A DNA stretch of 42,568 nucleotides from CAZJYI01 sp964550025 (GCA_964550025.1 CAZJYI010000100.1:1-42568); one strand, 5' to 3'; positions 31,001 to 39,490 are shown, counted from the first letter of the stretch. Translations and numbers: made by a program. Notes: generated by a model not told the origin, from the letters alone.

Positions 31001-33835
31001 TGCACGGTTGCGGACAACCACGCGACGGGTACGTACGGCGGAGGTGGCTTCTATAACGACAGTGGTGCTGGGCCGGTGCTCCATAACTGCATCGTTTGGG
31101 AGAATAGCCCCAACCAGGTTGCGCCCGCTACGGGGACAGTCACCTTCACCAGCATCGCCGGTGGCTGGACGGGGCCGGGCAACATCGGTGACAACCCGCT
31201 CCTGACCGGCAGCTTCCACCTCAAAGCCGCCTCCCCCTGCATCGACGCCGGCAGCAGCACCAACGCCCTCGCGAAGGACATCGACGGCCAGGCGCGCTGG
31301 GACGACCCGGATCATGCGAACATCGTATCCATCGTCGACCTTGGTGCGCGCGAGTTCACCGACAGCGACGCTGACGACATTGACGACGGCTGGGAGCGGC
31401 GTTACTTCAGCAGCCTCGCGCGCAACGGGACGGCTGACAACGACAGCGAGGGCGGCCCCGACGGACTCACCGATTCCGAAGAATACGCGGTCGGCAGCAA
31501 CCCTCAGAAGGCGGACACGGACGGCGACGGACTCACTGACGGCGAGGAGGTCAAGACGTACGGGACTTCGCCGGTAAAGGCCGACACGGACCGCGACGGG
31601 CTGTCGGACTACGCGGAGGTGCATACATACCATACATCGCCGCGCAACCCCGACCACGACGGCGACGGACTGCGGGACGGCGAGGAAGTCCACATGTATG
31701 GCAGCGACCCCGACGACACGGACTCGGACGACGACACAATGCCCGACGGCTGGGAAGTGAAGCACGGCCTCAACCCCACCAACCCCGCCGACGCCGCCGG
31801 CGACGCGGACGATGACTGGCTGTCCAACGCCGACGAACACGACCTCGGCACCGATCCGAACGACTTCGACACCGACGACGACCTCCTGCCGGACGGCGTC
31901 GAGGCGGACGTTCCGGGGTGGGATCCCCTGACGCCCGACGACCCCCAGGGCGACCTGGACGGCGACGGCCTGAGCAACCTGGATGAGATCATCTACAACT
32001 GCCGGCCGGACCGGGTTGACACGGATGGGGACGGGGTCGACGACAAGACGGAAGTCGACCAGGGCAGCGATCCCAATGACGCGTCCGACGGCGGCGTTGC
32101 GCCGCCGCCCGGGGATATCGTCGAGGTCCGCCTCACCGTGGGGGACCACAGCGGCAGCGAGTCCGAACGTTATTGCCTGATCGTGGGCCGTATCCGGCAC
32201 CAGGCCACGCAATTCGGGGTGGTCCAGACGCGCACCTACAAGTTCCGGCGCGGCCATGCGTATGCCGTCACGATCCACCATACGGGAAGCGCTCTCGAGG
32301 ATCCGGACTACGACTACCATGCCGACATCGAGGAGGTCGGTACGAATACCGGGGTCGTGGTCATCGATGAACAGGGAATACTCGGCTACCACGATGAGAG
32401 CCGCTTCTTCTTCGCCGCCGGCAAAGAGGCTACGCTTGTGCTCTACAAGGTACAGGCCGACCTGGACGTCAACGCCGATGGTGATATCGTCGACAACGTG
32501 GACGGTGTTGCGAAGTACATGCCCGGTTTCGAAGACACCTTCGCCGAGGCAATCCAGTGGGATGCCAACGGCAGGTACACCACGCCACAGACCATGAACC
32601 TTGTCGCCGAGTGGGAACCGGCCGACTATCCCTTGAACCAGGTGACGTTCGAGATCACCAGAACGACCGCCGTCACCGGGTTCTGCATGAACTCCCAACA
32701 GCACCCGGGTGGTGACGACGACTTCTCGTTCTCCGCGGGGGCGGGCAACGACAAGGGGCCGAAGAATGCAACGATCAACCAGGCGGTGGCCACCGTCCCC
32801 TTCTACTGCAAGGACTTCGGCGGGTATTGCGAGATAGAGCTCACCTGCGCCCGCGGGACGCAGACGGTGTACCAAACGCAACTCGAGATACCCAAAGACG
32901 ACAACAACAACGAGATTGCCGACGCCTGGTTCTATGATCTCTGGAACGGGACGGGCGCAAACTACGATGGGGAGACAAACGCAAATGTCAACAGCACGGG
33001 CGACGGCTTGACCCGCTACGAGGAATACCGCGGCTTCCTGCGCAAGAACCAGTATGAACGGATGAGCGCCGCGTCCAAGGAGCTGTTCATCTTCAGAGAC
33101 AACGAATCGTACGGCGTGGGAGCCGGTCCCCCCACCCTCGCCGAGATCGAGTTCATCACCGCCGACGAGATGAACGGCGCCGCCTTCGACACCAGCCCGG
33201 GCACGCGTGACCCGAGCAAGACCCCGCGCATCGTCAACTTCAATTTCAAGCCGGGCGCACACCGTGTGAACCAGCACGGCCTCTGGGTCAGCGTGCGGAC
33301 TTCCGGCAACCCCGGCAGCCGGGGGAACTGGGGCCGGTGCTGGGACGCAATGGGAGGTACGGCAATGGCCATCGGGCCGCCCAAGTCGGCCGGACGCGTC
33401 GACATATACCAGGAGAACCTGGAGGACGCGTGCGGGCCGGTGAACGGGACGGAGTTCAACTGGGACGCCAGTGCCATGCTCCCGGAACTGCTCGACGACA
33501 CCATCTCGCATGAGATCGCGCACGGCCTCTCCGTGATACACCCGACCAACCTGCCCGCCCTCTTCGTAACCAACTACGCCACCAACTTCCTGGGAAACTG
33601 GAGAGGCTCCTACCTGATGGGACGCCGCGCCGAAGGCGGTCCGGTCGAGTGCTACATGCGCTACAACTTCTCCGACTGCTATGCGGCCATATCCGGCGAC
33701 AACAACAAGAACGGCACACCCCTCGAAGCGGGGGAATCGCACGACCGCGACTGGTCACCGACGGTCCCGGACGCGACGACCTATTCGACCCAGAAGCTGG
33801 CCGAGGTCGTCATCGACGATGCGGATGAACCATGA
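28031..33835 (+). CDS. Giant secreted protein: two parallel beta-helices, TSP3 repeats, zinc-peptidase-like end
   Basis: The ATG at 28031 follows GGGAGGTG. The 1934 residues are: signal peptide (1-32); a beta-rich N-terminal domain (33-285); Asp-rich thrombospondin type 3 Ca2+-binding repeats (286-370); beta-helix 1 (374-660, GGGIYAGG, NCILWNNSPDQI, SPCIDAGS motifs); more TSP3; beta-helix 2 (793-1110), a clear duplicate of helix 1; a long TSP3 array (1111-1355, e.g. DTDGDGLTDGEEVKTYGTSP); a beta domain; and a C-terminal domain with HEIAHGLSVIH at 1827-1837. This fits a metzincin zinc site (HExxHxxGxxH) except that the Gly is Ser. A surface adhesin or processing protein is likely; protease activity is a guess. 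No PEP-CTERM or LPXTG tail. Confidence 0.88.
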   Translation: MRSQRGVTRLGTLVLTVAGLLVAGLLAELAAQSFRITDFRRAGEEVRVDFESDTNAYYILFWGEQPTAIVNAVDCELGHAVSNGLESPRQVGNFVEISYGGENEWDFPLAADYYEARTQIIYLQDEIGDARAINGLALFVNTEPQGALTNFTIRMKHTDRSEYDAEGWESSKWTTVYQNVETISGTGWVSFAFERAFHYDGVSNVFVDISFNNDDYAAAGYVRTFMAERVRSMYGSSDGNDGDPLAWSGDTTSPGVFEGVPVIRFTFGVASSARYFRVVRVSRSHPRDTDGDGIDDVYELERSFLNPVVKDGTQDHDYDGVSNFIEYRYKTDPDDFLDVPDLSNTSDSDGDGYNDVYEVIHSSNPSNSASVPDATIRVDGSAATGGDGSAARPYNTIAAALEAASAYDIIEVADGTYTGAGNTNLDFKGKTLLLKSANGPACCIIDGGSSGRGFAFENFETAMAVVSGMTIQNGYHPLDGGGILCSNSDPTFRNCIIRNNATDGCGGGVYAGNGNPRFYNCVVAANSAAEEGGGIYAGGADIRLQNCTITGNRAGPSTGGGIYGFGSFPTVTNCILWNNSPDQIAEGDPTVSYSIVQGGWAGDGNLDTDPLLTAEGRLRAGSPCIDAGSRSNAPVADLDGEARWDDPAHANAASIVDIGADEFVDTDGDAMADAWEWRYFHGLGRNGSADADAEGGPDGLTELEEYEAGTDPEKADTDADGLLDGPEVKTHGTSPMNPDTDGDAMSDAWEVRYGLDALDAGNMMTDRDRDRYGNLYECVHGSIPTSAASVPAPTLYVDPSAPGGDGSAANPFNTIQSALNAAGKYDVVALAEGIYTGDDNRGLDYLGKPLMLVNTGDISGCVIDCEYAGRGFHFHTGEDARSVLSGVTIRRGYDASLGGGLVVDRASPTLSDCVIEDCAAEVGGAGLYCHQADPHLLNCTIKANLAGAAGGGVLSESSSPLLRNCIIARNESYGSGAGFFNHLSSPTLHSCTVADNHATGTYGGGGFYNDSGAGPVLHNCIVWENSPNQVAPATGTVTFTSIAGGWTGPGNIGDNPLLTGSFHLKAASPCIDAGSSTNALAKDIDGQARWDDPDHANIVSIVDLGAREFTDSDADDIDDGWERRYFSSLARNGTADNDSEGGPDGLTDSEEYAVGSNPQKADTDGDGLTDGEEVKTYGTSPVKADTDRDGLSDYAEVHTYHTSPRNPDHDGDGLRDGEEVHMYGSDPDDTDSDDDTMPDGWEVKHGLNPTNPADAAGDADDDWLSNADEHDLGTDPNDFDTDDDLLPDGVEADVPGWDPLTPDDPQGDLDGDGLSNLDEIIYNCRPDRVDTDGDGVDDKTEVDQGSDPNDASDGGVAPPPGDIVEVRLTVGDHSGSESERYCLIVGRIRHQATQFGVVQTRTYKFRRGHAYAVTIHHTGSALEDPDYDYHADIEEVGTNTGVVVIDEQGILGYHDESRFFFAAGKEATLVLYKVQADLDVNADGDIVDNVDGVAKYMPGFEDTFAEAIQWDANGRYTTPQTMNLVAEWEPADYPLNQVTFEITRTTAVTGFCMNSQQHPGGDDDFSFSAGAGNDKGPKNATINQAVATVPFYCKDFGGYCEIELTCARGTQTVYQTQLEIPKDDNNNEIADAWFYDLWNGTGANYDGETNANVNSTGDGLTRYEEYRGFLRKNQYERMSAASKELFIFRDNESYGVGAGPPTLAEIEFITADEMNGAAFDTSPGTRDPSKTPRIVNFNFKPGAHRVNQHGLWVSVRTSGNPGSRGNWGRCWDAMGGTAMAIGPPKSAGRVDIYQENLEDACGPVNGTEFNWDASAMLPELLDDTISHEIAHGLSVIHPTNLPALFVTNYATNFLGNWRGSYLMGRRAEGGPVECYMRYNFSDCYAAISGDNNKNGTPLEAGESHDRDWSPTVPDATTYSTQKLAEVVIDDADEP

Positions 33836-33908
33836 GAACATCCCCGCCCGCACGGACGTGAGGGAAACGCGGAATGGTGGAGGAGAGGATACGGGGAGGC
33901 AACGACCG

Positions 33909-34919
33909 ATGCATGCAGGTACGACCATGAACGCAGAGCGGTGCGCGAAGAGGCGAGTGCGACACCGTGGCGCCCTCGGCACGGCCCTGGCAATGGCGCT
34001 CCTTTCCGGCACGGTACGAGCCGAAACGGCGCCCTGGGCAACCGGCGTGCCCGGGCCGGTCGAGCTGCGCCTGGCCGTCCTCGTGAAGAGAAGCGACGGC
34101 GCGAGCGAAATCCTGCGCGGCGAACCGATGCACGTGCGCGTCCAATTGTCGAACGTGACGGCACAGGAAGATCACCAGCGGTACAGGGAGTGGGCGAAGC
34201 GGCAACGCGACCTCCACATCGTCAGCGGCAGGCCGGGACGCGCAAACGTGCGGGTATTCACCGCGCGGGAAAGCACCGTTGTCCGCCTGCCGGCGCGCGA
34301 TAACGGCTGGGCCGGCGCCGTGGAACTGACGATCGAACGGTCACAACCGGCCGCGACCGGGGCAGCGCCACCAGAGCCCTGGCGGAACTGGAAATGGACG
34401 CAACAACTCAAACCGGACAGGCGAACCCTCGAGAGTACCGCGCAGCTCGATACCCGTACGCTGTCCGCAACATGGTCCCTCGGCCCCGAGAAGACGCAGT
34501 CCCTTGCCCCCGGGAAGTACACGCTGCGGGCGCGCTACGACACGAGCGGGCTGGCGGAGGCGCCCGTGGTTGCCGGGCCGGTCGTCGGCGTCGGCACATT
34601 CGAGATCGTCGACACGCCCCGCGACAAGGAAGAAGGCGCCAGGCTCAGCCTGGCGCAGGCCTGGTGGAACCTGAAAGCCGGCGACCCGGACAAGGCGATC
34701 GCGAACGCGAGGAAGGCCATTTCATTCGACCCGGGCCACGACCAGTTCATGGCCTACGACTGCCTCGGACTGGCCTACGAACGAAAGGGCATGGCACCGG
34801 AAGCCATTGCCGCCTACGAGGATTTCCTGAAACACAACCCCCATACTCACCGCTGGATCTACCCCGAACGCGTCAGGCAGCGCCTCTTTATATTGAAGCA
34901 GAACCTCGAAACAAAGTAG
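33909..34919 (+). CDS. Secreted protein with C-terminal TPR motif
   Basis: The start ATG at 33909 has GGGGAGG upstream; a second ATG at 33927 is possible. A signal peptide (RRVRHRGALGTALAMALLSGTVRAE) precedes 290 residues. The middle (ELRLAVLVKRSDGASEILRG, LRGEPMHVRVQLSN) looks like a beta-sandwich domain. Residues 265-330 form TPR helices (AQAWWNLKAGDPDKAIANARKAISFDPGH, YDCLGLAYERKGMAPEAIAAYEDFLK). It follows the giant surface protein by 73 bp on the same strand and may act with it outside the cytoplasm. It has no known enzymatic motif. Confidence 0.65.
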   Translation: MHAGTTMNAERCAKRRVRHRGALGTALAMALLSGTVRAETAPWATGVPGPVELRLAVLVKRSDGASEILRGEPMHVRVQLSNVTAQEDHQRYREWAKRQRDLHIVSGRPGRANVRVFTARESTVVRLPARDNGWAGAVELTIERSQPAATGAAPPEPWRNWKWTQQLKPDRRTLESTAQLDTRTLSATWSLGPEKTQSLAPGKYTLRARYDTSGLAEAPVVAGPVVGVGTFEIVDTPRDKEEGARLSLAQAWWNLKAGDPDKAIANARKAISFDPGHDQFMAYDCLGLAYERKGMAPEAIAAYEDFLKHNPHTHRWIYPERVRQRLFILKQNLETK

Positions 34920-34960
34920 CGCCGGCTTTCAGCTGGCCACCGGTAGCGGGGACGTCCCGC
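34916..34960. repeat. REP-like unit, class C copy 2, plus a second GTAG hairpin
   Basis: GTAGC (34916-34920) precedes GCCGGC / GCTGGC with loop TTTCA; the TAG again is the stop of the preceding gene. At 34943 another GTAG leads the hairpin GCGGG / CCCGC with loop GACGT. Confidence 0.65.
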
Positions 34961-35018
34961 GTTCCCACCGGCCATGTCCGTCATGCAAGGTCAGTCGTGT
35001 AGGGTCTGTCCCCGCACG

Positions 35019-35951
35019 TTAGTCGGGATTTGGGACGAAAGTGCCGCCGCGGCAGGTTTTGAGGTAGTTGAGTGCGTGCACCTGGCCGGTCATTTCGAGC
35101 TCGCGGCGGTACACGGGGTCATGCCAGCCTTCGATGTCGATGCTGCCGACAAAGCCGTTCATTCTCAGGATTGAGATGATATCGGCCCAATTGCTGTCGC
35201 CGAAACCGGGAGTGCGGTGCCAGGCGAACTGGTGCGGGCCGTGGACGCCGCAACGGCGCACGGTGTCCCAACAGACCGTCGCATCCTTGCCGTGCACATG
35301 GAATACGCGCCTGGCGTAGCGGCGAAGTTGCGGTATCGGATCGATGAGACTGACCATCTGGTGACACGGCTCCCACTGCAGGCCGATATTGTCCAGCGGT
35401 ATCTCGTTGAACATCAGGTCCCAGGCATCCGGGTTCTGGGCGATGTTCCAGTCACCCCGCCGCCACGTGCCACCCATGTCGCAGTTCTCGAACGCGAGTC
35501 GCACACCGCGGTCGGCTGCGCGCGCCGCCAGGGGGCCGAAGACCTTCCCGAAGCGCTTCATGGACTGGTCGATGGGCTTGTCGATAAGGCGTCCGGCAAA
35601 ACCAGCCACGATGTCGCAACCGAAGAGATGGCAGTTGTCGATGAGCTTGCGCCAGCTCCCGACGCATTCCTTGTGCTTGTCGGCCTTGGGATCAAGCGGG
35701 TTGCCGAAGACGCAGATACTACTGATGACGGCGTCCGAATCGGCCAGCACCTCGTTCACCTCCCGCGCGACCGCCTTGAGATCCGTGTCCCCGATTGACT
35801 GCCAGAACGTCAGGCTGAACGACTCGAAGCCGTGTGGCAGGATTTGCCGGATATAGCCGGCTTTGTCGTCTGCCCCCACCAGCGTTCCGATGCGGATGCC
35901 TTCCGCGCAGGGCTTCGGGGGCGATGCCTTCTTCACACGTCTTGCTACCAT
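35019..35951 (-). CDS. Sugar phosphate isomerase/epimerase (third TIM barrel)
   Basis: The 310-residue protein has AGGAGA 6 nt before the ATG. Barrel strands carry RLAFENCDMGG, IGLQWEPCHQMVS, RVFHVHGKDATVCW and FVGSIDIEGWHDPVY, with the Glu/Asp/His metal ligands of the AP_endonuc_2 family. It lies downstream of the GH29 gene on the same strand (44 bp), so the two probably form an operon in which the isomerase handles a sugar released from fucosylated glycans. The exact substrate cannot be read from sequence. Confidence 0.88.
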   Translation of the reverse strand: MVARRVKKASPPKPCAEGIRIGTLVGADDKAGYIRQILPHGFESFSLTFWQSIGDTDLKAVAREVNEVLADSDAVISSICVFGNPLDPKADKHKECVGSWRKLIDNCHLFGCDIVAGFAGRLIDKPIDQSMKRFGKVFGPLAARAADRGVRLAFENCDMGGTWRRGDWNIAQNPDAWDLMFNEIPLDNIGLQWEPCHQMVSLIDPIPQLRRYARRVFHVHGKDATVCWDTVRRCGVHGPHQFAWHRTPGFGDSNWADIISILRMNGFVGSIDIEGWHDPVYRRELEMTGQVHALNYLKTCRGGTFVPNPD

Positions 35952-35995
35952 TCTCTCGTCTCCTGTTTGTGTCGGGGTCTGTCCCCACCCACGGG

Positions 35996-37786
35996 CTACT
36001 CCACGGCCGTGAACGTAATGGCCTTCAGGCGCGTCTCCTTCGGGTCGCCCGAGAGCAACTGCACGCTGACCACGTGTCTGCCGGCCTTCTTGAACTCGAG
36101 CAAGCCCATCGTGTGCGGTGTGTAGATATGCGACGCCCCCAGCTGGTTCTGTATCCGCGCCCCTTCACCCGTTTCGACGACCCAGACGAGGCGGTCCTTG
36201 CCCGCATAGTTCAGGTCGACACGAAACACGCCCGGCTCAAACACGTCGACGTCCCACGTCACCTTGCCGCCTTCCTTCTGCCAGTCGCTGACAATGTGCG
36301 CGATCTTCCACTCGCCGAACTTCTCCATCCAGCGCCTGGCCGACTTCTTTGCGCCAGCCACCTCGGCAAAGAGGGTGGTCAAGCTCGTCGGGAGAGCGGG
36401 GTCGAGCCCGTGCGTGGGGTCGGCCTCGGGGGCGCCTTTGAGGGTCACGGCGACCACCGCAACGGGGTCATCGGGCCGCGCCAGGGGCACATCGAAGACG
36501 GTCCATCCGCTTTTCTGCGAGAACGGGACGGGGGACGATTCTCCGCTCTTGCCGTCGCGCACCACGGCCGACGCGATCGGCGTCTTCAGGCCGGGCAGGT
36601 AGAGCTTCCCGTTGCGCGGCCAGTCCGCGACGCTGAGGTATAGCGTATTGTCCTGCACGGTCACGTCTCCCCATGGGAGCGCGTGTTTCCAGGGAGATGC
36701 CCCCGCACCATAGACCACGGCGGGATAGCGTTTGATCCACTTTCCGGCGCCACGCAGGTATTCGGCAGCCCTCTCGGGGATTGTCCCGTCGCCACGCGGC
36801 CCCACGTTGAGCATGTAGGTTCCTCCGCGGGCCACCGTGGCAATCACGTTCATCACGATCTGCTTCGGCGTCTTCCAGTTGTCGTCATACCAGGCGTAGG
36901 CCCACGAGTCGTTGGTCGTGTCCACGGATTCCCACATTCCTTCGTGGTTTTCCTCGGGAATCTCCATGTCGCCGCGCGTCGAATAATCGCCCATGCCCAT
37001 GCCGATGCGCCCGGAGATCAGGGCGTTCGGCTGGTTCTTGCGGACAATTTTCACGAGCTCCTGCGTCTGCTCGCGGCTGAGCTTGCCGGGCGTGTCGAAC
37101 CAGATGATCTCCATGGGACCGTAGCGCGAGGTGATCTCTTCGACCTGCGGTTTGCACTTTTCGCGGAAGTAGTCGGCAAAGGTGGCAGGCTTTCCGTCCG
37201 GGTACTTCGCCGGGCCGCGATGGCCCCCGGGTGCGGTCCAGTCCTGGTTGTGGGAGTAGTAGAATCCGAAACCGATGCCGGCCTCCTTGCAGGCCGCGGC
37301 GAGCTCTTTCATCGGGTCGCGTTCAAAGGGCGTGGCGTCGACGATGTTGAAGTCGCTGGCGTCGGAGTCGTACATCGCAAAGCCATCGTGGTGCTTGCTG
37401 GTGATCACGATGTACTTCATCCCGGCGTCCTTCGCGAGCTGCACCCATTCGCGCGCATTGAACTTCACCGGGTTGAACTCCCTGGCCACGGCCTTGTATT
37501 CTTCCACCGGAATACCCGCCATGTTCCTGTTCATGATCCACTCGCCGATGCCGTAGTAGGTCTTGCCTTTGTACTTATTGCCGATGTGCGAGTAGATCCC
37601 CCAGTGGACAAACATGGCATAGTTGCCGTTGCGGAAAAGCTCGCCACGCCCGGCGCTTCCCGCGTCGGGCACGTTGGACGCTTCCCCGTCCCACATCTGG
37701 TCCATCCCCGGCTCCGCCGCCAGGGCGGCGCACGCCATGACACACACCGTCAGTCCTGCAAGCCACATCATCGTTCCGTGTTCCAT
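35996..37786 (-). CDS. Alpha-L-fucosidase, family GH29, secreted
   Basis: GH29 enzymes remove alpha-L-fucose from glycans with retention of configuration. The ATG at 37786 has GGAGGAGA 7 nt upstream; the next upstream start is unlikely. The 596-residue protein has a signal peptide (MMWLAGLTVCVMACAALAAE), then the GH29 barrel: FVHWGIYSHIG, YIVITSKHHDGFAMYDS, GFYYSHNQDWTAPGG, and MEIIWFDTPGKLS, in which Asp231 is at the position of the catalytic nucleophile. A beta-sandwich completes the protein (residues 370-596). It is likely exported to act on external fucosylated polysaccharide or mucin, with neighbours for sugar uptake and processing. Confidence 0.93.
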   Translation of the reverse strand: MEHGTMMWLAGLTVCVMACAALAAEPGMDQMWDGEASNVPDAGSAGRGELFRNGNYAMFVHWGIYSHIGNKYKGKTYYGIGEWIMNRNMAGIPVEEYKAVAREFNPVKFNAREWVQLAKDAGMKYIVITSKHHDGFAMYDSDASDFNIVDATPFERDPMKELAAACKEAGIGFGFYYSHNQDWTAPGGHRGPAKYPDGKPATFADYFREKCKPQVEEITSRYGPMEIIWFDTPGKLSREQTQELVKIVRKNQPNALISGRIGMGMGDYSTRGDMEIPEENHEGMWESVDTTNDSWAYAWYDDNWKTPKQIVMNVIATVARGGTYMLNVGPRGDGTIPERAAEYLRGAGKWIKRYPAVVYGAGASPWKHALPWGDVTVQDNTLYLSVADWPRNGKLYLPGLKTPIASAVVRDGKSGESSPVPFSQKSGWTVFDVPLARPDDPVAVVAVTLKGAPEADPTHGLDPALPTSLTTLFAEVAGAKKSARRWMEKFGEWKIAHIVSDWQKEGGKVTWDVDVFEPGVFRVDLNYAGKDRLVWVVETGEGARIQNQLGASHIYTPHTMGLLEFKKAGRHVVSVQLLSGDPKETRLKAITFTAVE

Positions 37787-37871
37787 CGCAGGTCTCCTCC
37801 GTTGTCGAATAGCCTTGTTCACTCCGTGAGACAGCAACTCTCATTGCGGCCGGAGACCTCCCTCGCACCAT

Positions 37872-37968
37872 GGGGACGCTCTAACGAGCGCACTACGAAC
37901 GAGAGGCACCTGCGTCTGTGTTTGTAGTGCGCCCGTAAGGGCGTTCCCTCGGCCAACGGCCGGCTACA
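37872..37968. repeat. REP-like cluster, class E (GTAGTG and GTAGCC types)
   Basis: On the minus strand a unit (37896-37872) starts GTAGTG and folds CGCTC / GAGCG with loop GTTA. On the plus strand its partner (37924 on) is GTAGTG with CGCCC / GGGCG and loop GTAA: the stem pair changes together. A third unit on the minus strand (37967 leftwards) is GTAGC with CGGCC / GGCCG and loop GTT. It lies in the divergent spacer between the GH29 and AGE genes; a regulator site there could be masked by it. Confidence 0.7.
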
Positions 37969-38049
37969 GTGAGAATTGCTGTCCATGAGAATGATGACCT
38001 TGTCACAACGGGCTGTGTCAGGCAAGCTTCCGGCAAGGGAGAAATGCTC

Positions 38050-39327
38050 ATGGACACGGATACGGCCCCCATCGTTGCCTGCCTGGACCAATGCCGCGAC
38101 CACCTGACGACTGAACTGCTGCCCTTCTGGCTGGACCGCTGCCGGGACGTCGAAAACGGCGGTTTCATCACCCACTTCGACAGGGACGGCAACGACACCG
38201 GTGAAGACGAGAAGTCTCTGATTGCGCAAACCCGCACAATCTACACCATGGCCTCCGCCCATCGCGCCGGATACGGTGGCGGACGATGCGCCGAGTACGC
38301 GAAACACGGCGCCGACTTCCTCCTCGACCGGATGTGGGACACGGAGCACGGGGGATTCTACTGGATGGTCGACCGCCGCGGATGCGTCGTCAGCGACAAG
38401 AAGATCCTCTACGGGCTGAGCTTCGTCATCTACGCACTGAGCGAGTACGGCCTGGCCACGGGAGACGCAAGAGGAGCCGAGTACGCCAACCGCACCTTTG
38501 ACCTGGTCAAGCAGCACTGCGCTGACACACTCCACGGCGGATACTGGGAGATGTTCGAGCGGGACTGGCGGCTTTGCGGCCCCGGCCCGGGGGGCGGCGA
38601 CCGCAAGACGCTCGATGTCCACATGCATCTCATGGAGGCTTTCACCACTCTCTATGAGTGTACGGGCTCTCCGCTCCATCGGCGAACGCTCCTCGAGATG
38701 ATCGAGTTGCTGATCCGACGCATCCTGCATCCCGACTACGGGACCGGCATCCCGCAGTTCCGGGGCGACTGGCGTATAGCCCCGCAAATCAAGTTCGACA
38801 TCGTCTGGGGTTGGGACCGATTCGCGGAAGGCGGCGCCAAGGCCAATGCCGAGGACAACACGTCGGCGGGACACAACGTCGAGTTTGCGTGGCTGCTGGC
38901 CCATGCCGTCGACATCCTCGGGGAGGGCTGGGATCGCTACGGCGACGTCGTCCGACGCTCCCTCGACCACGGCCGCATGAACGGCATCGACCCGGAATAC
39001 GGCGGTGTCTACGTCGAGGGCCCTCACGCGGGCGGCGTCTACGACATGGAGAAGGAGTTCTGGCAGCAGGCTGAAGTCATGATCGGTATGCTGGAAGGTT
39101 GCCTGCGCTTCGGGCGCGATCCCTACTGGCAGACCTACGAGAACGTGCACCGCTTCGTGTTCGAAAAGGGCATCAACCGCGCCGTCGGCGAATGGTGGCC
39201 GCTATTGACGCGCGAGGGAGAACCCATCTGGACCCACATGGGCCACGCGTGGAAGACCAACTACCACACCGTCCGCTGCATGATCCAATGCATCGAGCGG
39301 CTGGAGAGACTGGCGGTGTTGGACTGA
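38050..39327 (+). CDS. AGE-family sugar 2-epimerase
   Basis: The protein has 425 residues from the ATG at 38050, which is 8 nt after AGGGAG; an ATG two codons upstream is too close to it. The (alpha/alpha)6 barrel of the N-acylglucosamine 2-epimerase / cellobiose 2-epimerase family is seen: FWLDRCRDVENGGFITHFDRDG, HGGFYWMVDRRG, GHNVEFAWLLAHAVDIL with His275, and the hallmark HMGHAWKTNYHTVRCMIQ near the end with His399. These two His are the expected general acid/base pair. The epimerase converts sugars such as glucose to mannose forms. It is divergent from the fucosidase and in the same glycan-processing neighbourhood. Confidence 0.9.
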   Translation: MDTDTAPIVACLDQCRDHLTTELLPFWLDRCRDVENGGFITHFDRDGNDTGEDEKSLIAQTRTIYTMASAHRAGYGGGRCAEYAKHGADFLLDRMWDTEHGGFYWMVDRRGCVVSDKKILYGLSFVIYALSEYGLATGDARGAEYANRTFDLVKQHCADTLHGGYWEMFERDWRLCGPGPGGGDRKTLDVHMHLMEAFTTLYECTGSPLHRRTLLEMIELLIRRILHPDYGTGIPQFRGDWRIAPQIKFDIVWGWDRFAEGGAKANAEDNTSAGHNVEFAWLLAHAVDILGEGWDRYGDVVRRSLDHGRMNGIDPEYGGVYVEGPHAGGVYDMEKEFWQQAEVMIGMLEGCLRFGRDPYWQTYENVHRFVFEKGINRAVGEWWPLLTREGEPIWTHMGHAWKTNYHTVRCMIQCIERLERLAVLD

Positions 39328-39339
39328 GAACTCGTTCGT

Positions 39340-39490
39340 CGGAAGACTTGGCGTCTCCCGCTACTGCTCTGACACCAGCATTCCCGTAGCGGAACGCGCC
39401 AAGCGTTCCGATCCCGGAGACGGAAGACCTGGCGTCCTCCTCCACACCCCGTGACCGGATTCCCTGTAGCGGAACGCGCCAAGCGTTCCG
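39340..39490. repeat. REP-like cluster, class A, site 4 (four units)
   Basis: The order is inverted unit (39340-39364, GGAAGAC / GTCTCCC, loop TTGGC), forward unit (39386-39410), decayed inverted unit (39421-39445), and forward unit (39466-39490). The two forward units are identical: GTAGC, GGAACGC / GCGTTCC, loop GCCAA. The decayed inverted units have mismatched stems. It lies between the convergent epimerase and beta-helix genes. Confidence 0.85.

Noticed and set aside
30386..33742. Open frame of about 1100 codons on the minus strand inside the giant surface-protein gene
   Set aside because: GC-rich third positions make the antisense frame stop-free. It has no domain, and its sense partner has a signal peptide, TSP3 and beta-helix motifs.
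38044..38049. Start of the AGE epimerase at the ATG at 38044
   Set aside because: It lies only 2 nt from the AGGGAG ribosome-binding site; the ATG at 38050 has ideal spacing (8 nt). The difference is two residues.
39340..39490. Regular repeated units resembling a CRISPR array
   Set aside because: Units alternate in orientation, spacers are unequal (about 10-21 nt), there are only four, and no cas gene is nearby.
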